Positions 50,665 to 58,301 of a stretch of 64,000 bases of DNA are shown here, piece by piece; the first letter of the stretch is position 1, and each line of letters begins with the position of its first letter. The stretch lies in assembly GCA_046726315.1 (NCBI GenBank), contig JBKPAG010000034.1, positions 23,234-87,233 on the forward strand. Direction: 5' to 3'. The position numbers and the translations under genes are program-made. Below the pieces are notes generated by a model. It made no database searches, was not told the origin of the DNA, and saw only the letters and a list, made by a program, of their open reading frames with translations. The DNA comes from JACVRX01 sp046726315. Its GTDB lineage: Bacteria; Actinomycetota; Actinomycetes; Jiangellales; Jiangellaceae.

Positions 50665-51048
50665 GTGCCGACGGGCAAGGTCAAGTGGTACGACGCCGAA
50701 AAGGGCTTCGGCTTCGTTTCCAAGGACGAGGGCGGTGACGTCTTCGTCCACTCATCCGCCCTGCCCGCCGGACTGGCCGGCCTCAAACCCGGGCAACGGG
50801 TCGAGTTCGGTGTCGCCGAAGGGAAACGGGGAGAGCAAGCCCTCTCGGTGCATGTGCTCGACCCGATTCCGTCGGTCGTCGCAGCATCACGCAAGAAGCC
50901 CGACGACATGGTCACGATCATCGAGGACCTCATCAAGCTTCTTGATGGAGTGTCGAACACCTACCGTCGCGGCCGCCACCCGGACAACCGGTCAGCACAC
51001 AAGGTGGCTGCTGTCCTGCGCGCCGTCGCCGACGACCTCGACATCTGA
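50665..51048 (+). CDS. Cold-shock domain protein with C-terminal helical extension
   Basis: 127 residues. Residues 1-68 form a cold-shock domain with RNP1 EKGFGFVSKDEG and RNP2 DVFVHSSALP. Residues 75-127 are an extra helical part (DDMVTIIEDLIKLLDGVSN, NRSAHKVAAVLRAVADDLD) that distinguishes it from the short CspA-type protein at 29323. This extended form is common in actinobacteria. GTG 50665 start, divergent from the HipA-like gene. Confidence 0.92.
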   Translation: MPTGKVKWYDAEKGFGFVSKDEGGDVFVHSSALPAGLAGLKPGQRVEFGVAEGKRGEQALSVHVLDPIPSVVAASRKKPDDMVTIIEDLIKLLDGVSNTYRRGRHPDNRSAHKVAAVLRAVADDLDI

Positions 51049-51053
51049 CCCGC

Positions 51054-51605
51054 TTACGCCGCGCTCGCCGCTCCCGCCGGGCGAGCGCGCTGGGCTGCGA
51101 CCAAGCCGGCGAGTAGTCCAGCGGCGGCGATCGCCATCCCTAACTGCGGGATCAGGGGCAACACGATCCCGAGCCCGCCGCCGAGGACCCACGCCAGCTG
51201 AAGTGCCGTGTCGGAGCGGGCGAAGGCACTGGCCCGGACGTGCTCTGGGACGTCTCGCTGCACGACGGCGTCCAGTGAGAGGCGGCCGAGTTGCTGGCCG
51301 AAGCCTGCGACCAGCGCCACCAGGACGACTGTGACCAACCCCCACAGCAGCGCGGTCAAGGCCGCGACCGCGGCGGCCAACCCGACCAACGCCAGAACCA
51401 GTCGGTCGGGATTGCGGGCCCGGGCACTCGCGCCTACCGAAGTCCCTGCGATGCTCCCTGCCCACGCAGCGACAGCGGCCAGTGCGATCGCAACAGCATC
51501 GTCGAGGCCAGCAACCGGATCCTCGCGCAGCACGAAAGCGAGGAAGAACGTCAGGAACCCGTACAACCGCACGGCTCCGCCCCGCCTCGCCCGGCAAGAT
51601 GGCAC
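51054..51605 (-). pseudogene. C-terminal half of an MFS transporter
   Basis: 183 residues with about five hydrophobic helices. It starts inside a transporter-like sequence (VRLYGFLTFFLAFVLREDPV) that normally begins the second six-helix bundle of ~430-residue MFS proteins, then shows LALVGLAAAVAALTALLWGL, DVPEHVRASAFARSDTALQL and VLGGGLGIVLPLIPQLG. The first half is missing: upstream sequence directly enters the divergent DUF3027 gene. It is probably a non-functional truncation. A frame of this size could still be translated from ATG 51605. Confidence 0.7.
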
Positions 51606-51656
51606 CGCCCGATGCCGACGTGCCTACATGCGTCGGGTTTGCAAGAATCACCGCTC

Positions 51657-52469
51657 GTGAGCACCGCAGCGTCCCGCACTCGCAGCCCGCGGGCCGACCC
51701 GGCGTGCGTCGAGGCCGTCGACATCGCCCGGGCTGCGGCGGTCGAGACGGCTGGCAACGACCAGGTGGGCGATCACCTGGGCCACCACGCCGACGACGAC
51801 AGGGTCGTCACGCATCACTTCGACTGCACCGCGCGTGGATATCAGGGTTGGCGCTGGTCGGTGACTGTCGCCCGAGCATCGCGATCCAAGGTCGTGACCG
51901 TCGACGAGTGCGTCCTGCTCCCCGGGCCGGACGCCATTCTCGCGCCGCCATGGGTACCGTGGGACGACCGGGTCGAGCCGGCCGATCTCGGCCCTGGAGT
52001 CATGCTGCCCACCGCCGCCGATGACCCGCGACTGGTGCCCGGATACACCGGGGCCGACCAGGAGGTTGATCCCGACGACATCCGCCGGATCACCGACGAG
52101 CTCGGGCTCGGCCGGGTCCGCGTGCTCTCGCCCGAGGGTCGCGACGAGGCCACGGACCGCTGGCGGGCAGGGGAGGGTGGACCGGACACCGAGATCGCCC
52201 GAACGGCACCGTTCCCCTGCGCGACCTGTGGGTTCCTGGTCCCGCTGGCGGGCCCACTAGGCCGGGTTTTTGGCGCGTGCGCCAACGAGCGCTCCCCGTT
52301 CGACGGCCTGGTCGTGTCGTTCGACCACGGCTGCGGTGCGCACTCTGAGATCCGGTCGGCGACGATCGCACATGTGGTCGCGGAGCCGGTTCTCGACACC
52401 TTTTCGCACGAGGTGGTGCCGCACGTGAACGGCGAGATCGGCGCCGACGAGGAGCTCGGCCACTCCTGA
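51657..52469 (+). CDS. DUF3027 family protein
   Basis: 270-residue actinobacterial DUF3027 protein: YQGWRWSVTVARASRSKVVT, VDECVLLPGPDAILAPPWVP, LGPGVMLPTAADDPRLVPGY, RVLSPEGRDEATDRWRAG, and a C-terminal FPCATCGFLVPLAGPLG with SPFDGLVVSFDHGCGAHSE. The CxxC plus later Cys and His residues look like a zinc site. Function unknown. GTG 51657 start; the frame is open upstream but only this part is conserved. The 14-bp gap to the next gene suggests one transcript. Confidence 0.88.
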   Translation: MSTAASRTRSPRADPACVEAVDIARAAAVETAGNDQVGDHLGHHADDDRVVTHHFDCTARGYQGWRWSVTVARASRSKVVTVDECVLLPGPDAILAPPWVPWDDRVEPADLGPGVMLPTAADDPRLVPGYTGADQEVDPDDIRRITDELGLGRVRVLSPEGRDEATDRWRAGEGGPDTEIARTAPFPCATCGFLVPLAGPLGRVFGACANERSPFDGLVVSFDHGCGAHSEIRSATIAHVVAEPVLDTFSHEVVPHVNGEIGADEELGHS

Positions 52470-52483
52470 GGAGCGGCATTCGC

Positions 52484-55435
52484 GTGGACGTGTTCGGTAC
52501 CGCAACCCTGCGCTCGCACGTACTGGCGGCATGGGCCGCGTCACCAGCCCGGTTTCGAGAGGACGCCAATGCCGAAGAAGAGCTGGTCCGCGGCGCCTAT
52601 CGCGACCGGCTGGTGGTCGAGCTGGCGCAGAATGCTGCCGACGCCGCGGTCCGCGCGGGTGTGCCTGGCCGGCTCCTGCTCCGACTCGACGGCACCACTC
52701 TGGTTGCCGCCAACGTCGGCGCCGCACTGGATGCTGCTGGTGTCGAGGCACTGTCGACGTTGCGGGCGTCGGCTAAGCGCGCCGATGACCCGGCGCAGAC
52801 CGTGGGCCGGTTCGGAGTCGGGTTCGCGGCCGTACTCGCCGTCACGGACGCACCGTCGATGTTCTCCCGGTCCGGCGGCGTTCGTTGGTCGCGATCGCAG
52901 GCGATGGAAACGGTCGCCGCAGTCCCGGCGCTGGCCGACGAGCTCGCGCGGCGAGGCGACGCGGTGCCGGTGCTCCGCCTGCCGTACCCGGTTGAGGGCG
53001 ACATTCCCGAGCCCTACGACACTGCCGTGGTCCTGCCACTGCGTGCCGGAGCGCGGCATTTGGTGGCCGACCTGCTCGGCGCCGTCGACGATGCGCTGCT
53101 GCTCGCGCTGCCCGGATTGGCGGAGGTGGTCGTCGAGGTCGACGGTATTCAGCGGCTGCTGGCCGCGCACCGGGCCGCCACCGACACCGTCGTTGTCGAC
53201 GGAGGTCGGAGCACCCGGTGGCGGCTCGCCGTTCGGACCGGACGGGCCGGCGCAGCGTTGCTCGCCGGCCGGCCGGTTGAGGAGCGAGCACGGCCGGACT
53301 GGTCGATTACCGTCGCGGTTCCGTTGGACCAGCATGGGGCGCCGGCGCCGCTGCCTGAGTCGGTGGCACGTGTTGTCCATGCGCCTACGCCGACCGACGA
53401 GCGCACCGAGCTGTCTGCCCTGGTCATTGCCACATTCCCACTCGACTCAACCCGCCGGCGGGTCGCTCCTGGCGCGCTGACTGACGAACTGGTGGCTCAG
53501 GTCGCCCGCGCATATGGACTTCTGGCAGCCGGGCTCGGGGATCCGGGTGCACTCGATCTGGTTCCCGGTCCTCTGGGGGCCGGTGAGTTGGACGCAGCCC
53601 TTGTTGGCGCGATCGTCGCGGAGCTGGCAGCTACCGCCCTGGTGCCGGCAGCGGACGGGACTCACCTGCTCCGGCCCCACGAGGTTGTTCTCGTCACTGG
53701 ACTGAGGACGGCCACCGACCCGTCGGCCCTCGCTCGTGTCGTGGATGGAATCCCGGCTCAGTCATGGTGGCGACCCGATCCGTTGCGTCGGCTGGGCGCT
53801 CGAGAGCTCGCCCTTGCCGAGGTCGTCGATGATCTGGGCGGACTGACGCTGCCCGCGGAGGAATGGCGAGCTCTCTATACCGCCCTGGACGGGGCGGACC
53901 AGAGCGCTCTCGGATCGCTGCCGGTGCCGCTTGCCGATGGTCGGATGGTCCGTGGTCCGCGCGACGTGTTCCTGCCCACCGACGAGTTGGGCCCGGCACC
54001 CTTGGTGCAGTTGGGGTTGCGGGTGGCTGACCCGAATGCGCTGCATCCGCTGCTGCGCCGGCTCGGCGCTGTCGAGGCGACCCCGGCGGTCGTGCTGCGC
54101 AGCCCTGGGCTCCGGGCCACGGTCGAAGCGCTCGCTGACGCCGACGTTGACGCCCGCACCGTCGCGGAGCAGGTCGACGTTGTGTTGAACCTGGTCGCCG
54201 ACGCGGGCGTGACGACCGAGGACGAGCAGTGGCTGGCGTCTCTTCCGCTGCTCGACGCAACCGGCGAGCCGGTACCCGCCGGCGAGCTGCTCGTTCCCGA
54301 CTCCCCAGTGCTGGATCTCCTCGACATCGACCCCGCCGAGCACACCGTCGGCCACGACATCGTGAAGCAGTGGGGTGTGCCCGTGCTGCTCGCCGTGGGC
54401 GTTCGGGAGGGCTTCCCGGTTGTACGCGACACCGACGTGCCGCTCGACGAGCACTGCGAGCATGACCTCGACGACGAGGATGGCTGGGTCCGCGCGGTGA
54501 CGACGGTGCTTCCCGGTCCTGGCAGCCCGCCGATCCTCGTAGACCTCATCGCTGTGCAAGACCTCGACCTGGTACGCGACGATGCGTGGCTCGCAGCCCT
54601 GGCCGTAATTGCAGTGGACCCGGCGACCCGTCCTGCGCTGGTCGACCCCGCATACGTCCAGCTCGCCGACGGCTCACGGCAGACGGTGCCTGCATACACG
54701 GTGTGGTGGTTGCGTCAGCACGCAGTCATCGAGGGTCGCCCGCTGAGCCAATTCTGCGCTCCCGACGCCGACCCGGTGCTGCACGCGCTCCTGGAGCCGT
54801 TGGAAACCGAGCTCGATCTGGCCGTAGTCCGCGCACTCGGGCTGCCGAGGTCGTTGGCCGACGCGAACCCGACCCTCTTGCTCGACCGGCTGGCAGATCC
54901 GGCCGTGCACATGGACCCGCAACCGCTCGCGGCGGTGTATGCAGCCGTCGCCGCCGCCGACCCTGACACGGTGGAACCGCCCGCGCTGATACGGATTGCC
55001 GACGGCTCGAGGACACGTCTTGTCGACCCTGTCGACGCGCTCGTGGCCGATGGCCCGCAATGGCTCCAGCTGGGGTTTCCGGCACTCGTGCCGGGGCCCC
55101 GTTCGCTGGGCGACGTCCTCGGAGTGGAGTTGGCTTCCGACCGCTACGACGTCGGGCCGCTCCTCGGCGGAGTCGAGACGCCTGTTCCCGACGTCGTCGC
55201 GTTGGTGCTCCCCGAGGCACCGCTGGCCTATTTCGAACACGAAGACCTGAAGGTGGCCGGTCGCTCAGTCGACTGGTGGGTGGACGGCGACGTCGTGCAC
55301 GCTGCGACGGCCGACGGCCTGGCGCGTGGACTGGCGTGGGCCGCCGACCGATGGGACTTGCGTTTTGTCGTCGCCGAGGCGCTGCGCGACTCATCCTTCG
55401 CAGCACAGCTGATCGCCGAGCAGGCGTTCGACTAG
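52484..55435 (+). CDS. Sacsin/Hsp90-like ATPase domain protein
   Basis: 983 residues. The N-terminal ~200 residues are a GHKL-type ATP-binding domain of the sacsin N-terminal (HATPase) class: YRDRLVVELAQNAADAAVRA (the E..QN..DA motif), and QTVGRFGVGFAAVLAVTD (GRFGVGF box). The remainder is a long alpha/beta scaffold without recognised motifs (for example RPDPLRRLGARELALAEVVD and TVGHDIVKQWGVPVLLAVGV). In eukaryotes sacsin is a co-chaperone. This protein recurs in actinobacteria after DUF3027, so both may act in one chaperone-like function. GTG 52484 start. No Hsp90 middle domain catalytic loop is obvious. Confidence 0.85.
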   Translation: MDVFGTATLRSHVLAAWAASPARFREDANAEEELVRGAYRDRLVVELAQNAADAAVRAGVPGRLLLRLDGTTLVAANVGAALDAAGVEALSTLRASAKRADDPAQTVGRFGVGFAAVLAVTDAPSMFSRSGGVRWSRSQAMETVAAVPALADELARRGDAVPVLRLPYPVEGDIPEPYDTAVVLPLRAGARHLVADLLGAVDDALLLALPGLAEVVVEVDGIQRLLAAHRAATDTVVVDGGRSTRWRLAVRTGRAGAALLAGRPVEERARPDWSITVAVPLDQHGAPAPLPESVARVVHAPTPTDERTELSALVIATFPLDSTRRRVAPGALTDELVAQVARAYGLLAAGLGDPGALDLVPGPLGAGELDAALVGAIVAELAATALVPAADGTHLLRPHEVVLVTGLRTATDPSALARVVDGIPAQSWWRPDPLRRLGARELALAEVVDDLGGLTLPAEEWRALYTALDGADQSALGSLPVPLADGRMVRGPRDVFLPTDELGPAPLVQLGLRVADPNALHPLLRRLGAVEATPAVVLRSPGLRATVEALADADVDARTVAEQVDVVLNLVADAGVTTEDEQWLASLPLLDATGEPVPAGELLVPDSPVLDLLDIDPAEHTVGHDIVKQWGVPVLLAVGVREGFPVVRDTDVPLDEHCEHDLDDEDGWVRAVTTVLPGPGSPPILVDLIAVQDLDLVRDDAWLAALAVIAVDPATRPALVDPAYVQLADGSRQTVPAYTVWWLRQHAVIEGRPLSQFCAPDADPVLHALLEPLETELDLAVVRALGLPRSLADANPTLLLDRLADPAVHMDPQPLAAVYAAVAAADPDTVEPPALIRIADGSRTRLVDPVDALVADGPQWLQLGFPALVPGPRSLGDVLGVELASDRYDVGPLLGGVETPVPDVVALVLPEAPLAYFEHEDLKVAGRSVDWWVDGDVVHAATADGLARGLAWAADRWDLRFVVAEALRDSSFAAQLIAEQAFD

Positions 55436-55512
55436 CAACAGCCGACGTCGGCACAGCAATCGCTGGTGCAGTCGCCCGTACAGTCGCAGTCGCAGACGGT
55501 CAGGTCGGTCAT
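55432..55512 (-). CDS. 26-residue Cys-rich peptide (8 Cys), possibly metal-binding
   Basis: A short minus-strand gene: ATG 55512 preceded by AAAGGAGG at the right spacing, 26 codons and a TAG that overlaps the stop of the sacsin-like gene by 3 bp. The protein starts MTDLTV, then has Cys-Asp-Cys-Asp-Cys, then DC, DCC and a terminal GCC: 8 Cys and 5 Asp after residue 6, no aromatic residue. The CxCxC and CC clusters are like metallothioneins and metal-thiolate peptides. It is divergent from a truncated arsR with a palindromic operator between them. Metal or arsenite binding is inferred. Confidence 0.65.
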   Translation of the reverse strand: MTDLTVCDCDCTGDCTSDCCADVGCC

Positions 55513-55564
55513 CTCGCCTCCTTTCGACGGACATAGACGTTCTTCGATGTGTCAGCTTGTCCCA

Positions 55565-55580
55565 GACATCGACCGATGTC
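55565..55580. promoter_or_regulatory. Palindromic operator between Cys-rich peptide and arsR
   Basis: GACATCG-AC-CGATGTC is a perfect 16-bp palindrome. Related GATGTCGATGTG (55591-55602) and CGATGTGTC (55545-55553) lie on either side. This fits an ArsR-family operator in a divergent promoter. With the regulator gene broken, the site may be unbound or used by another ArsR paralogue. Confidence 0.6.
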
Positions 55581-55607
55581 AATATAGAAAGATGTCGATG
55601 TGCTCGC

Positions 55608-55808
55608 GTGCTTCCCGTTCTCGATGACAGGTCGTGTTGCACTCCGCTGGCCCGGGAGCCGCTGGCGGCGGCCGACGCAGACCTGCTCGCTGTGCGGTTC
55701 AAGGCGCTGGCGGATCCGGTACGGCTGCGGTTGCTCTCGCTCGTGTTGTCGCATGACGGCGGCGAGGCATGCGTTTGCGACCTGAACGCTGTCTTCGACC
55801 TGTCGCAA
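55608..55808 (+). pseudogene. Truncated ArsR family metalloregulator
   Basis: GTG 55608 starts a typical arsenic/cadmium ArsR N-terminus: a Cys pair (DDRSCCTPLAREPL), LLAVRFKALADPVRLRLLSL, and HDGGEACVCDLNAVFDLSQ with a second Cys pair CVC near the first helix of the HTH. After LSQ, where relatives continue with the recognition helix (PTVSHHLKVL), the frame runs into unrelated sequence. The recognition helix and dimer part are gone, so it cannot bind DNA normally. The breakpoint is at about 55807, where sulfotransferase sequence on the other strand begins. Confidence 0.85.
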
Positions 55809-56070
55809 ACCGCCGGTGCCGCTGTCCGTCCAGTTGGGCGAGCACCTCATCCACCGGTCGGATCCGCATATCCAGCCGTGGGGACGGCGTCGTCAACGGT
55901 GCCGGCAGAGCCGCTGGCTGGAAGACCAACAGCGCGCACATCATCTGCGTCCACGTAGTGCCGACTTCGACGGCGCGCTGATCACGATGTCGTCGGAACG
56001 AAGTTCCAAACCGTCCCAGCGCGCGCTGTCCTCTAGCGACGTCTGGGTAGCGAGGACGCTCGCCCGGCAT
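55807..56070 (-). pseudogene. N-terminal fragment of a PAPS-dependent sulfotransferase
   Basis: Minus-strand remnant starting at ATG 56070. Three frame segments joined give a family-like N-terminus: MPGERPRYPDVA, then (+1) EDSARWDGLELRSDDIVISA and PSKS, then (-1) GTTWTQMMCALLVFQPAALP and MRIRPVDEVLAQLDGQRHRR. PSKSGTTW is the 5'-PSB loop that binds the PAPS phosphate. About 90 residues of an expected ~290 remain; the rest is lost where the arsR fragment begins. Two frameshifts and the deletion make it non-functional. It would have moved a sulfo group from PAPS to an alcohol or amine. Confidence 0.82.
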
Positions 56071-56083
56071 GGGCCCGTTCGAT

Positions 56084-56743
56084 CTACCCCTCGGCCTCGA
56101 GCTGCTCGCGCCGTTTGCGCTCGAGGTCCGTGGGGTCCTCGAGTGCGAATGACCCCGTCTCGACCTCGCCGGCGCGCTCGTACGTGGCCATCACAACGCC
56201 GGTGCTCGAGGTGCTCGCGTCCATGACTGTAAACGTCCTCGGGACCGTCCCGTCGCCAAACAGGCGCTTGCCCTTGCCTAGGACGATGGGAAAGATCATT
56301 AGCCGGAACTCGTCGATCAGGTCGTTGGCCAGTAGGGTCTGGATCAGGTCCGAACTCCCGTGGACTTGGATCTCCGGCCCGTCTTGTTCCTTGAGCTCCG
56401 CGACCTGCTGAACGACGTCGCCGTCGAGGATTGTGGAGTTGATCCAGTCGGCCGACGCAAGCGTCGTCGTCGCGACGTATTTGCGGGCGGCGTTGAGCTC
56501 ATCGGCCCCTGGCTCGGTGGCGAACGGCCAGTGCGCGGCGAAGATCTCGTAGGTTTTGCGACCGAGGAGCAGCTCGAAAGGCTGGGTCATCGAGCGGGTC
56601 ATGACCTCCCCCATCGAGTCGTCCCAATGGGAGACCGACCAGCCGCCCAGGGCAAACCCGCCGGTGGGGTCTTCCTCCGGCCCGCCGGGCGCCTGCATGA
56701 CGCCGTCCAGCGTGAGGAACGTGTTGACCACGAGCTTACGCAT
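56084..56743 (-). CDS. Dihydrofolate reductase/RibD C-terminal family protein
   Basis: 219-residue protein of the DHFR-like RibD_C group, NADPH-dependent reductases of unknown substrate. Family pieces are VVNTFLTLDGVMQAPGGPEE, FELLLGRKTYEIFAAHWP, VATTTLASADWINSTILDG, VHGSSDLIQTLLANDLIDEF and FPIVLGKGKRLFGDG. A charged C-terminal tail (about 20 residues) follows the domain. Start ATG 56743. It reads toward the sulfotransferase remnant, so the two may once have been co-transcribed. Confidence 0.93.
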   Translation of the reverse strand: MRKLVVNTFLTLDGVMQAPGGPEEDPTGGFALGGWSVSHWDDSMGEVMTRSMTQPFELLLGRKTYEIFAAHWPFATEPGADELNAARKYVATTTLASADWINSTILDGDVVQQVAELKEQDGPEIQVHGSSDLIQTLLANDLIDEFRLMIFPIVLGKGKRLFGDGTVPRTFTVMDASTSSTGVVMATYERAGEVETGSFALEDPTDLERKRREQLEAEG

Positions 56744-56919
56744 GATGTGTCCTCTCAGTTCAGGCAGCCGCTCGATCGGGTCGATCGCGAAGTAGACGAA
56801 GAATATGACCGCGACCGACCATGCCGTTTACGCCATGGCCATGGCCATGGCGCCGTTGTGGATCATCAGTGCGGGCAATCGCGACACTTACCTCCTGCCC
56901 GCCGGATAACCTCTTGACC

Positions 56920-57819
56920 ATGGCCAAGCGTCGTCGACCCGGAAACGAGCCGCCAGCGGTGCGCCCGTTCGACGTCGACGGCGTGCGGACCGTGGCTGTC
57001 GGCACCGTGTTATGGGCAATCGCCTTCATCGTCCTCGCTATCTTCCGCGACGACCTGGACGAGCAAGGCCTGGGCTGGTGGCTGTGGACCTGTCTCGCCG
57101 GTGTCGGCCTCGGGCTGTTGGGGCTCGAGTACACCCGCAAACGACGCGACGCGATCGCCCGGGCCCGGCTCCAGGAGGAGGCAGATCGTCTGGACGACGT
57201 CGACCGCGTCCCAGGGGACACGGATCTCATCCCAACCGATGACGCCGAGCCCCCGAACGGATCCCACCCGGAGCCGGCGCCCGCCCGGACCGAGGCGATG
57301 CCGGCCCTGATCGAGCCGACACCCGTTCATACCGAGCCGATGCCCGCCCCGATCGAGCTGAAGCCCGCCCTGATCGAGCCGAACCCGGCCCCGATCGAGC
57401 CGATGCCCGTCCGGGGCGAGCCGACGCCCGCCCGGACCCAGCCGAAGCCCGCCCGGACCCAGCCGATGCCCGCTCGGGGCGAGCCACCGCCTGCCAACGC
57501 CACGCCTGAGCCCGCCCAGGCAGGGGCCCACTCGCAACCGGCGGAACCAGCGCAGGCCGGTCTGCTCGACGTCGAACCACTGATTCCTCCGCGCACGCCG
57601 GAGAGTCGACGGGCGCGTCGCGCTGCAAGGAACGTCGACCAGGTCGAGCCGGACGATGACGAACCACTCCTGCCCACCGCGACCGACCGACGGCGTTCGC
57701 TGGATGATGGCCGCCCATCGGAAGGTCGCCGGGCTCGGCGAAGCGACGCGCAAGACGATGACGACGAGGTCAGCGACGGCGAATCCTTGTATCGCGGTCG
57801 TCGGGCTCGCCGGCCTTGA
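56920..57819 (+). CDS. DUF2530 protein with 12 Pro-rich heptad repeats
   Basis: 299 residues. Residues 1-80 are the DUF2530 membrane domain with two helices (VAVGTVLWAIAFIVLAIF and WWLWTCLAGVGLGLLGLEY). It is followed by a charged helix and then 12 tandem heptads (residues ~118-201) of type E-P-x-P-A-x-x, for example EPTPART and EPMPAPI. The C-terminal 90 residues are Arg/Asp-rich and probably disordered (SRRARRAARN, SEGRRARRSDAQDDDDE). Typical DUF2530 proteins are ~80-100 residues, so the tail is an extension. ATG 56920 is the start. Confidence 0.87.
   Translation: MAKRRRPGNEPPAVRPFDVDGVRTVAVGTVLWAIAFIVLAIFRDDLDEQGLGWWLWTCLAGVGLGLLGLEYTRKRRDAIARARLQEEADRLDDVDRVPGDTDLIPTDDAEPPNGSHPEPAPARTEAMPALIEPTPVHTEPMPAPIELKPALIEPNPAPIEPMPVRGEPTPARTQPKPARTQPMPARGEPPPANATPEPAQAGAHSQPAEPAQAGLLDVEPLIPPRTPESRRARRAARNVDQVEPDDDEPLLPTATDRRRSLDDGRPSEGRRARRSDAQDDDDEVSDGESLYRGRRARRP
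57271..57522 (+). repeat. 21-bp tandem repeat inside the DUF2530 gene
   Basis: Twelve degenerate 21-bp units (such as GAGCCGATGCCCGCCCCGATC) encode the heptads. The unit is in frame, so copy number could vary without breaking the gene. The opposite strand is open too, a side effect of the repeat's composition. Confidence 0.85.
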
Positions 57820-57825
57820 AAGGTC

Positions 57826-57853
57826 GTTAGCAACGCTAATGAGGTAAGCTAAC
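57826..57853. promoter_or_regulatory. Probable MarR autoregulatory operator
   Basis: TTAGC-AAC-GCTAA (57827-57839) is a perfect short palindrome, and the half-site GCTAAC repeats at 57848-57853. It lies just upstream of the MarR gene start (57858), overlapping the probable promoter of the MarR-MFS operon. Confidence 0.6.
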
Positions 57854-57857
57854 GGTC

Positions 57858-58301
57858 GTGGCCATGACCGCGACTGTAGCCCGCACCCAGGCAGGGCTCG
57901 CCAGTACGTTGCGTATCTCGGTAATGCGGCTGGCCCGACGGCTGCGTTCTGAGCGGACGGACGAGACGCTGACGCTGAGCCAGCTGGCTACTCTCGGGAC
58001 GCTGGACCGGCACGGGCCGATGACGCTTGGTGAGCTCGCCGCTCACGAGCGGGTCCAACCGCCGTCCATGACGCGGATCGTCACGGGTCTCGAGGATCGC
58101 GGTCTCGTCGTACGCGAGCCGCATGTGAGCGACCGCAGGTTGGTCATCGTGCGCCTGACGGCCGAGGCGTTGGCGCTGCTCACCATCGATCGTCGCCGAC
58201 GCGACGCTTGGCTGGCCCGGCGTCTACGCGAACTCACCCCGGACGAGCACGAGACGCTGCGGCGCGCGGTGCCCATCTTGGAGAAGCTGGCTGGTCTGTG
58301 A
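57858..58301 (+). CDS. MarR family transcriptional regulator
   Basis: 147-residue winged-helix regulator: LRISVMRLARRLRSERTDE, LTLSQLATLGTLDRHGPMTL, GELAAHERVQPPSMTRIVTG (recognition helix), LEDRGLVVREPHVSDRRLVI (wing). The C-terminal helices include ERDRRRRDA-like basic residues and LRRAVPILEKLAG. MarR proteins repress neighbouring genes until a small phenolic or drug ligand binds. The MFS gene downstream overlaps its stop by GTGA, so it is the probable target. GTG 57858 or ATG 57864 start. Confidence 0.93.
   Translation: MAMTATVARTQAGLASTLRISVMRLARRLRSERTDETLTLSQLATLGTLDRHGPMTLGELAAHERVQPPSMTRIVTGLEDRGLVVREPHVSDRRLVIVRLTAEALALLTIDRRRRDAWLARRLRELTPDEHETLRRAVPILEKLAGL

Noticed and set aside
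56744..56919. Short frames with AMAMAMA and FFVYFAID between the RibD-like and DUF2530 genes
   Set aside because: The first ends after 12 codons and comes from a CCATGG triplet repeat; the second has no start codon.
57010..57753. 247-codon minus-strand frame with GPGG and RL repeats
   Set aside because: Arises from the reverse strand of the DUF2530 heptad repeat.
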